Source: an uncultured Clostridia bacterium (lineage in GTDB: Bacteria; Bacillota; Clostridia; JAAYHZ01). Taken from it: a stretch of DNA of 11,650 nucleotides. The notes beneath the pieces are model-generated. The model saw only the letters and a program-made list of their open reading frames with translations, had not been told where the DNA came from and did not search any database. Shown here one piece after another: positions 6,600 through 11,650 of this stretch (position 1 is the first letter of the stretch; every line of letters starts with the position of its first letter). The translations under genes and the position numbers were made by a program. The DNA lies in NCBI GenBank assembly GCA_937894465.1, contig CALCRE010000066.1, positions 1 through 11,650 of the forward strand, written 5' to 3'.

Positions 6600-6626
6600 T
6601 TATGCTTATGCTTACCACGAGCATAA
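6600..6626. repeat. TTATGCT direct and inverted repeats upstream of the M55 gene
   Basis: TTATGCT occurs at 6600-6606 and 6606-6612 (sharing one base), and its complement AGCATAA at 6620-6626, giving a 7-bp stem with a 7-base loop. It lies upstream of the M55 -10 box and just past the PIN-like remnant's stop. There is no T-run, so an operator is more likely than a terminator. Confidence 0.35.
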
Positions 6627-6629
6627 ATA

Positions 6630-6878
6630 TTAGGTATATATTTTCAATCTTTGAAGCCTTAAATTGATTTCGCTCTTCGGGAGTCTTACTTCCTTGCCGT
6701 TTAGTTTTTGTAATTCTAATAAGCAAGACACATATGCATGTTTTGTTATAAAATTTCCATCAAGCAGCTTGACCAAGATACCGATTGTACCTATTGTATT
6801 AACATTTTCGCATTTAGCAGCTTTTCTTAGATTTACTACAATTCTCTCGTATCGATTCTCCTTGATTTCTAAACTAAC
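6630..6878 (-). pseudogene. C-terminal remnant of a PIN-like (DUF3368-type) toxin gene
   Basis: The minus strand has an 82-codon open frame with no ATG or GTG start near its beginning, directly after an in-frame TAA (6879-6881). Its first TTG falls in the middle of the conserved stretch. The translation contains LRKAAKCENVNTIGTIGIL followed by VKLLDGNFI, then a Y..LL.L...G.EVRLP..EI..RL.RL pattern. This resembles the second half of PIN-like nucleases of the DUF3368 kind, where the strand before GT-x-G-x-L and the following helices have this form. The first half, with the catalytic aspartates, is absent. It lies immediately downstream of the deacetylase-like gene, and no antitoxin is seen. I infer a decayed toxin gene; a spurious frame remains possible. 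Confidence 0.45.
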
Positions 6879-6886
6879 TTAGTAAT

Positions 6887-7969
6887 TCATTCAAAAACAC
6901 ACTCCTCTAAAAAGGCCGGTTGATAACCTTTGTTCACCGCCCAACGCACCGCTGTTAAGATTTTTTCCTTGTATTGAGGTTGATATCCCACATAACAAGG
7001 ATAAAAATATTGCTCGTGAATCAAAAGATCCATATAAGCACTTTGATGAGGGTGATTGTAAATATTGTTCAAAAAGGCTTCGATCTTGTCCACCGGATGG
7101 GTATCAATGATAATGGCCGACCGGAAAAAGATGATGTCGTTTTGATTGTCCTTCCATATAAATCGTTTAAAGACATTCCTTCTTTGCTCTAATGTGAGAT
7201 AATAGGAAACCGGGACTCTTTCCGCAAGTTCATTATCCACATTAAAATCAGCCACAAGGCACTTGTATCCGCAATCTCTTAAGGCTTTGCATCCTTCCAC
7301 AGTGGCTTCTCCCCAATGCAGTGTTGTAACCGGCCCGGTCATGGCCTCTCCTGCAAAACGTCGGATCTCTTTTAAAACCGATGAACAATCTTGTTCGACT
7401 TGCTCATAACTAGAATGAATATATGGTTTGTCCGGTTTATCCGCCTTTGCATGAAAACTCAAACGTAGCCAAGTAGCATTTTCAATCCATTCCTCCTTAT
7501 ATTGATCCGGCATCATGGGCAGTTGAAATGCATTTTCTGTTTCGTAATAAATGTTGATATGGATTTTTGTCCCGTATTCGTCATGGACTTGTTTCATGAA
7601 TTGCAAGTAGGGATTTTCAAATATCGATTTATAAGTTTGTTGATGCTTCGCTATGTCTTCTAGAAACCAGATGTTGTCATCCAATGATAATCGATATTTA
7701 CCGACATAATTTTTCAATCGGTATACTTTGATGGTTTCAGAGATACCTCCCGCTTGAGAAACTAAAATAGTGTTGGCATAATCCTTTAATAACACAACTG
7801 CTTGGTACAGTCCGTCTATGTACGATGCTTTCACCCCGTTAACCGTGATACTCTTGTCTGAATCCACCTTCACCGTTACGGCCAATGAACCGTCCTTTTG
7901 AACGGTTCCATCCCTTTCGTTCAACATGTCCCCATCCAAGGGAAAAAGAATAGTAAATTTATGATCCAT
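6887..7969 (-). CDS. Ig-like plus polysaccharide-deacetylase-like protein, function unknown
   Basis: The 360-residue protein has two parts. Residues 1 to about 88 look like an Ig-type beta sandwich as found on glycan-active enzymes (SITVNGVKAS, YQAVVLLKDYANTILV). Residues about 90-360 resemble a conserved family related to NodB/polysaccharide deacetylases. Candidate metal or catalytic residues are D97-D98 (LSLDDNIWF), H137 (KIHINIYYE), H173 (LRLSFHA), H218 and E221 (TLHWGEAT), and H318-E319 near the end. The family lacks an assigned reaction that I know of; a carbohydrate substrate is an inference from the fold and from the nearby sulfatase. There is no signal peptide, so it acts inside the cell unless exported otherwise. 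GGAGG (7975-7979) sets the ATG at 7969. It starts 37 bp after the radical SAM gene and is probably co-transcribed with it. Confidence 0.7.
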   Translation of the reverse strand: MDHKFTILFPLDGDMLNERDGTVQKDGSLAVTVKVDSDKSITVNGVKASYIDGLYQAVVLLKDYANTILVSQAGGISETIKVYRLKNYVGKYRLSLDDNIWFLEDIAKHQQTYKSIFENPYLQFMKQVHDEYGTKIHINIYYETENAFQLPMMPDQYKEEWIENATWLRLSFHAKADKPDKPYIHSSYEQVEQDCSSVLKEIRRFAGEAMTGPVTTLHWGEATVEGCKALRDCGYKCLVADFNVDNELAERVPVSYYLTLEQRRNVFKRFIWKDNQNDIIFFRSAIIIDTHPVDKIEAFLNNIYNHPHQSAYMDLLIHEQYFYPCYVGYQPQYKEKILTAVRWAVNKGYQPAFLEECVFE

Positions 7970-8006
7970 TATAACCTCCGATCACCTTTGAATAAAGTCT
8001 TCTATT

Positions 8007-8873
8007 TTAACCGAATCTGGTCCTATACCCGCACTTTTTGCACAGCTCTTCTTCGGCACAACGATTGGAAAACCCATCAATGATTTTTTGGGTTTTCGGT
8101 TGATCCAATATATACTCGAGACTATCTTGAAATATGTTCCCCAACGAGATGATTCCCTCTCCGTCCAAGCAACATGGTACCACCGTACCGTCCACTAAGA
8201 TCCCAAGCTGCGTTCTCAATCCATAACAAAACCCTATGGATCCTTCCTCTTCATTTTTTAAATCAGGCCATTGAAATTCAACATCTTGATTCAGATAACC
8301 ATTTTGAGCTATTTTGATTCCCCGGTTGGGAATGGTCATCTCTTGTATTTTATATGGTAATGAAAACTCTGTTTCAATCTTGTTTAGTATTTCATCATTT
8401 TTTGATTGAACGGTTTGTCCCTTTCCCATATTCCATAACCGAAGAGAGAATATGATATCAGTTTGTTCTTTTGCCTGACGAATAAATGTAAATATATCTT
8501 CTAAATAGTTTGGGGAAATAACACCGGCATCATTTCCATTAACGCAATGCAAAGAAAAATTAATCTGTCGTATAGCCGGTTTTGCCAAAAGTACATCTGC
8601 ATTTTTTTGAATCAAGGTTCCGTTGGTGGTGATGTTCACTTTTAGGCTTTGCCGTTGACAGATGTCCAATAATTCTCCTAGTTCCGGATGAAGGAGCGGT
8701 TCTCCTTTTACATGAAGATAGATATAGTCGGTATGCGGAGAGATTTTTTCCGAAAGGATATGAAAGTTTTCAGGGGACATAAATCGTGGTTCCCTTTGGG
8801 TTGTGGGGCAGAAATAACAAGAAAGGTTGCACACATTTGTAATCTCAACATAAATCCGCTTAAATCTTTTCAC
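8007..8873 (-). CDS. Radical SAM protein with SPASM/twitch-like C-terminal cysteines
   Basis: The 288-residue protein has the radical SAM motif C15-x3-C19-x2-C22 (CNLSCYFC), which binds the [4Fe-4S] cluster that cleaves S-adenosylmethionine. It is followed by a KGEP motif (56-59) and the ITTNGTLI strand (81-88). A second cysteine set (C216, C234-C235, C272, C278, C281) resembles an auxiliary-cluster SPASM/twitch domain, used by enzymes that modify peptides or proteins and by some small-molecule enzymes. I chose GTG at 8873 because GGAGG (8882-8886) stands 8 bases upstream; the open frame extends 40 codons further to an ATG at 8993, but that lies across the promoter and into the sulfatase gene. 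It is divergent from a Cys-type sulfatase. It is shorter than typical anaerobic sulfatase-maturating enzymes (about 370-400 residues), so that role is possible but unproven. Confidence 0.85.
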   Translation of the reverse strand: MKRFKRIYVEITNVCNLSCYFCPTTQREPRFMSPENFHILSEKISPHTDYIYLHVKGEPLLHPELGELLDICQRQSLKVNITTNGTLIQKNADVLLAKPAIRQINFSLHCVNGNDAGVISPNYLEDIFTFIRQAKEQTDIIFSLRLWNMGKGQTVQSKNDEILNKIETEFSLPYKIQEMTIPNRGIKIAQNGYLNQDVEFQWPDLKNEEEGSIGFCYGLRTQLGILVDGTVVPCCLDGEGIISLGNIFQDSLEYILDQPKTQKIIDGFSNRCAEEELCKKCGYRTRFG

Positions 8874-8897
8874 ATAAAACACCTCCTCATTAAAAAC

Positions 8898-8926
8898 ATT
8901 ATAACATGATATAATATTAATGTGAA
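8898..8926 (-). promoter_or_regulatory. Sigma-A-type promoter of the radical SAM gene
   Basis: On the minus strand TTCACA (8926-8921), a 17-bp spacer and TATAAT (8903-8898) with TG at the extended -10 position form a near-consensus promoter. It overlaps the opposite promoter of the sulfatase gene. Confidence 0.75.
8907..8915 (+). promoter_or_regulatory. Extended -10 promoter of the sulfatase gene
   Basis: TGATATAAT at 8907-8915 fits the extended -10 consensus and is identical to the box in front of the GNAT gene. It lies inside the spacer of the opposite promoter, so both cannot be occupied at once. Confidence 0.55.
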
Positions 8927-8961
8927 AACTGAAAAATTTGTTTTTAAGAAAGGATTGAACT

Positions 8962-10473
8962 TTGGATAAGAAATATAATATCTTGCTGATCACAAGTGAT
9001 CAACAGCATTACAATACCATTGGTGCATTCAACGGTGAAATCCGAACACCTAACCTGGACAGGCTGGTGCAAGAGGGAACGTATTACAATCGAGCCTATT
9101 GTCCTAATCCCACTTGCACTCCTACCAGAGCGTCCATCATCACAGGCAAGTATCCGTCTCAGCACGGTGCATGGTCTTTAGGCACCATGCTACCCTTGGA
9201 CGAGCACTTTGTGGGTGATGATTTTCAGCAAAATGATTATCGCACTGCATTAATCGGAAAAGCACATTTTATGCCTTTGGCCTCCGCACCGGAATATCCC
9301 TCCATTGAATACAATCCTCTTCAGCAGGATTTGGATTACTGGAGGAAATTCACCGGTCCTTTTTACGGGTTTGAGCATGTGGAGTTGGCCAGAAACCATA
9401 CCATCGAGTTTCTTGTGGGGCAACATTACGCTGCTTGGATGGAAGACAAGGGTTTTACCGATTGGAAAAAACATTTTCATCCTCCAACGGGAACGATGGA
9501 TCCAAAAGAAAAATATACTTGGCACATCCCGGAAGAATATCATTACGACACCTGGATTGCCGAAAGAACCTGCCATATGCTGGACGAATACAAGAAGAAT
9601 GATGAGCCTTTCTTCTTGTGGTCGAGTTTTCTGGACCCTCATCCCCCCTATTTTGTACCGGAGCCTTGGGATACCATGTATGATCCGGACAGTTTGACCC
9701 TTCCCGAAGTGACACGGGGTGAACATGATAAGAATCCTCCGCATTTTGGTTTGACACAAGAAGAAAAGCCAAACTTTGACGATTACCGGGAAAGCGGGTT
9801 TAGTATCCATGGCATGCATTCTCATGCAAGAAATGAGAAAACCATGCGGAAGAACATGGCGGTATATTACGGGATGATCAGCTTGATGGATAAATATATC
9901 GGTAGGATCATCGATCATTTGGATCGATTGGGGTTGGCTGAAAATACCATCGTCGTCTTTACCACTGACCACGGGCACTTTTTCGGACAACATGGTTTGG
10001 CGGCAAAAGGACCATTTCACTATGAAGATATGATTCGTGTTCCCATGATTGTACGATGTCCCGGAACGATTCCTTCCTCTTTTGTCTCGAATGCTTTACA
10101 GTCTCTTGTGGATTTGGCTCCTACCTTTTTAGATTTAAGTAACATTGATATACCACGGGAAATGACCGGTGTCAGCCAAAAGCAAGTCTGGTTAGGGAAT
10201 CGGGATCGCGCAAGGGATCATATTCTGTGCGAGAACCATCATGAACCTACAGTCATTCATCTGAAAACTTATGTGGAGGATCAGTTTAAGATAACGGTAT
10301 ACTTTAATCAAACCTATGGCGAGTTGTTTGATTTGAAAAAAGATCTCGGAGAGATCAACAATTTATGGGATCATCCGGATTACAAAGGGATCAAGAGCAA
10401 TTTGTTATTGAAATTTATCTGGGCGGAGCTTGGAAAAGAACCTATGTGGATGCCAAGAATTTGGGGGGCTTAA
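8962..10473 (+). CDS. Type I sulfatase, Cys-type (formylglycine-dependent)
   Basis: The 503-residue protein is an alkaline-phosphatase-fold sulfatase that should hydrolyse a sulfate ester. The signature C52-T-P-T-R56 in PNPTCTPTRAS carries the cysteine that must be oxidised to formylglycine, and the following TGKYPSQHGA matches the second part of the signature. Likely metal and active-site residues are D13-Q14 near the N-terminus (TSDQQH), K100 and H102 (GKAHF), H227 (LDPHPPY), D336-H337 (TTDHGHFFGQHG) and K349. There is no signal peptide, so the enzyme is probably cytoplasmic. The start is TTG at 8962, set by AAGAAAGGA ending at 8954; the TTG at 8955 stops after four codons. Sulfated sugar or related ester substrates are likely. 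The stop codon lies within the terminator hairpin. The maturase is not identified; the divergent radical SAM gene is one candidate. Confidence 0.93.
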   Translation: MDKKYNILLITSDQQHYNTIGAFNGEIRTPNLDRLVQEGTYYNRAYCPNPTCTPTRASIITGKYPSQHGAWSLGTMLPLDEHFVGDDFQQNDYRTALIGKAHFMPLASAPEYPSIEYNPLQQDLDYWRKFTGPFYGFEHVELARNHTIEFLVGQHYAAWMEDKGFTDWKKHFHPPTGTMDPKEKYTWHIPEEYHYDTWIAERTCHMLDEYKKNDEPFFLWSSFLDPHPPYFVPEPWDTMYDPDSLTLPEVTRGEHDKNPPHFGLTQEEKPNFDDYRESGFSIHGMHSHARNEKTMRKNMAVYYGMISLMDKYIGRIIDHLDRLGLAENTIVVFTTDHGHFFGQHGLAAKGPFHYEDMIRVPMIVRCPGTIPSSFVSNALQSLVDLAPTFLDLSNIDIPREMTGVSQKQVWLGNRDRARDHILCENHHEPTVIHLKTYVEDQFKITVYFNQTYGELFDLKKDLGEINNLWDHPDYKGIKSNLLLKFIWAELGKEPMWMPRIWGA

Positions 10474-10485
10474 AAAGCCCCCTTT
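10463..10485 (+). terminator. Terminator hairpin containing the sulfatase stop codon
   Basis: GGGGGCTT (10464-10471) pairs perfectly with AAGCCCCC (10475-10482) around a three-base AAA loop, followed by TTTGTT. The sulfatase TAA (10471-10473) lies at the loop. The CBS gene on the other strand ends four bases beyond, at 10487, so the hairpin may serve both genes; the T-run favours the plus direction. Confidence 0.75.
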
Positions 10486-10486
10486 G

Positions 10487-10924
10487 TTACTCTGAAATAT
10501 ATTTTGGTTTTGCCGGTATGGATATTTCCGCTAATGCTTCTGCTACTTCAGCATCATACATTCCACGAACAGCAATGTCCCCTATGGCTACCATTCCTAC
10601 GAGCCGATCATTCTCAATCACCGGAATTCTTCTGACTTGTTTGTCAGCCATCACTTTTCCAACGTTAGCAACTTCCGTATCCGGTGTCACAGTGGTAATA
10701 TCGACACTCATAATATCTCCGACCTTTGTGCTCTTCGGATCTTGCCCTCCGGCAATGTTTCGAATGACGATGTCTCTGTCGGTCAACATACCTACAACCT
10801 TGTTGTCATTGCAAACCGGTACCGAACCTATGTTGTGTTTTTCCATCAAACGAGCCGCTTCGGACACCGTAGCAAACGGTGTAACCTGTGCGACGCTATG
10901 AGACATAATGTCTTTCACTTTCAT
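10487..10924 (-). CDS. Two-CBS-domain protein
   Basis: The 145-residue protein consists of a pair of CBS domains. The first spans about residues 7-57 (VKDIMS, HNIGSVPVCND, VVGMLTDRDIV) and the second about 70-120 (VGDIMS, QVRRIPVIEND, LVGMVAIGDIA). Such stand-alone pairs (Bateman modules) bind adenine nucleotides and act as energy or ligand sensors; no effector domain is attached. The T48-D49-R50-D51 stretch matches the usual ribose/phosphate-contacting motif. A GTG at 10936 would add four residues but lies inside the ribosome binding site (AAGAAAGGG, 10936-10944), so I chose ATG at 10924. It is convergent with the sulfatase, and nothing suggests a shared function. The partner it regulates is not apparent from the neighbours. 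Confidence 0.92.
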   Translation of the reverse strand: MKVKDIMSHSVAQVTPFATVSEAARLMEKHNIGSVPVCNDNKVVGMLTDRDIVIRNIAGGQDPKSTKVGDIMSVDITTVTPDTEVANVGKVMADKQVRRIPVIENDRLVGMVAIGDIAVRGMYDAEVAEALAEISIPAKPKYISE

Positions 10925-10980
10925 AAAACTTATCACCCTTTCTTAAAAAGCCAATTTTCATTCGAGTTAGTTTGCCCGTT

Positions 10981-10986
10981 TTTATA
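10981..10986 (-). promoter_or_regulatory. Weak candidate -10 box for the CBS gene
   Basis: The minus strand reads TATAAA here, about 57 bases upstream of the ATG. No acceptable -35 box is present, so this is a guess from position. Confidence 0.2.
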
Positions 10987-11017
10987 CAATTCATGAAAGG
11001 ATGATTGCTTTATGAGA

Positions 11018-11650
11018 CTATTGTTTTTTTACTTCGTAAATGTACAGCGCATTATTCGTTACTCCGTAAATTGTGATATATGCAGTGCCGGTCGGAACAG
11101 CATATGTGTAATTTCCTTTATGTCCGTCAATGCCAATGTCAGCATCGCTATTTGTTATTACATCAAACGAATCATCCTTTGAGACAATACTTACGGTGTT
11201 TGGTAGATTCTCTGAGTCATTCATTGTCAAAACCAACGTGTCCCCCGACGCACATCCTAATTCTGCCGTGCTGTAAGTTATAAATCCCGTTTCACTGAAT
11301 ATGTTAGCCGAAGTATCCAAACTGCCGTCATGACCATGATCCAAATTATTGGCATCTTGTGACAACACAGCTTGAGCAGGCATAAAAGCTAATTGTGCCT
11401 CTATTTCGTAAATGTATAAGGGCTGATCACAATAAGATATAATTCTAACGGTACTTGTGCCCTCCGGTATTGGTTTGTTAAGCGTATAGATGTTCTTGTA
11501 TCCTGCCATATCAACCCGAAACTCCGCTAAAATAGTACCTTGTTCACTATACATCATTACACCCATGATACCGGCACCGCCATCAGCACAGTTAGCCATG
11601 ACTTGAATACCTTCATCCGATGTTCGAAGAACATTGATATCAAAATCGAT
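11018..11650 (-). CDS. C-terminal part of a modular beta-rich protein, probably extracellular (5' end outside window)
   Basis: The frame is open from the right edge to a TAG at 11018-11020, giving the last 210 residues. An internal ATG at 11599 has no ribosome site and the frame continues upstream in the same style, so the gene starts outside. The segment is rich in T, S, N, D and G, with alternating hydrophobic residues typical of beta sandwiches. It contains two related modules, each ending in a V-x-I/I-T-I...(L)YIYE strand: ...TSTVRIISYCDQPLYIYEIEAQ (about 65-86) and ...TAYITIYGVTNNALYIYEVKKQ (about 189-210), offset by 124 residues. There is no sorting signal, LPXTG or membrane helix at the C-terminus. 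I do not recognise a family; a secreted protein with carbohydrate-binding or Ig-like modules is an inference. Confidence 0.75.
   Translation of the reverse strand: MDFDINVLRTSDEGIQVMANCADGGAGIMGVMMYSEQGTILAEFRVDMAGYKNIYTLNKPIPEGTSTVRIISYCDQPLYIYEIEAQLAFMPAQAVLSQDANNLDHGHDGSLDTSANIFSETGFITYSTAELGCASGDTLVLTMNDSENLPNTVSIVSKDDSFDVITNSDADIGIDGHKGNYTYAVPTGTAYITIYGVTNNALYIYEVKKQ
11033..11416. repeat. Diverged tandem module inside the beta-rich protein
   Basis: The 12-mer TTCGTAAATGTA occurs at 11033-11044 and 11405-11416, 372 bp (124 codons) apart in the same frame. It encodes the repeated YIYE end of each module. The rest of the repeat is visible only at the protein level. Confidence 0.6.

Noticed and set aside
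6600..6626. Terminator after the PIN-like remnant
   Set aside because: The stem is AT-rich and no T-run follows it in either direction.
6194..6667. 157-codon open frame on the plus strand
   Set aside because: Most of it is antisense to the well-supported M55 peptidase gene. It has no family features and no clear ribosome site.
6538..6882. Small genes of 62 (-) and 72 (+) codons in the gap between the M55 and deacetylase-like genes
   Set aside because: Neither has a ribosome site or family features. The frame that makes sense here is the start-less PIN-like one on the minus strand.
8874..8993. ATG-started 40-residue N-terminal extension of the radical SAM protein
   Set aside because: It would cross the divergent promoters and overlap the sulfatase start. 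The GTG at 8873 has a strong ribosome site and matches where family similarity begins.
9250..10020. 256-codon open frame on the minus strand
   Set aside because: It lies wholly inside the sulfatase gene, antisense to conserved catalytic motifs, and its translation resembles nothing known; it is a by-product of the codon use opposite.

Overview
The window looks like chromosomal DNA from a low-to-moderate GC Gram-positive anaerobe, most likely a member of the Clostridia. The evidence is the strong AGGAGG-type ribosome binding sites, the sigma-A-like promoters with TATAAT -10 boxes (several with an upstream TG), the TTG and GTG starts, and the gene content: a radical SAM protein, a Cys-type sulfatase and an M55 D-aminopeptidase. 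I saw no rRNA, tRNA, CRISPR array, insertion sequence or phage gene.

Layout. (1) Bases 1-199 hold the start of a macro-domain-like gene on the minus strand; its ADP-ribose-binding loop appears to be missing. (2) Bases 326-2854, minus strand, encode an 842-residue fusion of a sugar-phosphate isomerase/epimerase-type TIM barrel to a complete acyl-CoA synthetase. It has a good promoter and a clear terminator. (3) Bases 2855-3254 are an intergenic stretch with divergent promoters, a possible 20-codon ORF and short inverted repeats. (4) 3255-3755 (+) is a GNAT acetyltransferase, convergent with an AraC-family regulator (3757-4653, -). The regulator is divergent from a DMT/EamA transporter (4827-5756, +), and an inverted repeat between them is a plausible operator. 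(5) An M55 D-aminopeptidase (5753-6541, -) overlaps the transporter tail to tail. (6) Bases 6630-6878 (-) hold what looks like the C-terminal remnant of a PIN-like toxin gene with no start codon.

(7) The most system-like part is 6887-10473. A radical SAM protein with extra C-terminal cysteines (8007-8873, -) is followed in the same apparent operon by an Ig-like plus polysaccharide-deacetylase-like protein (6887-7969, -). The pair shares an 88-bp divergent promoter region with a type I sulfatase carrying a Cys-type formylglycine motif (8962-10473, +). This suggests processing of a sulfated or acylated glycan, and raises the question whether the radical SAM protein modifies the sulfatase. (8) A two-CBS-domain protein (10487-10924, -) ends next to the sulfatase and shares a hairpin with it. 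(9) 11018-11650 (-) is the C-terminal end of a larger protein made of repeated beta-rich modules.

The genes are tightly packed. Three convergent pairs end within 0-13 bp of each other, and only the sulfatase/CBS pair has an obvious terminator. The tetranucleotide CCGG is strikingly frequent in the parts I counted by hand. Function calls rest on motifs read by eye; none was confirmed by database search.
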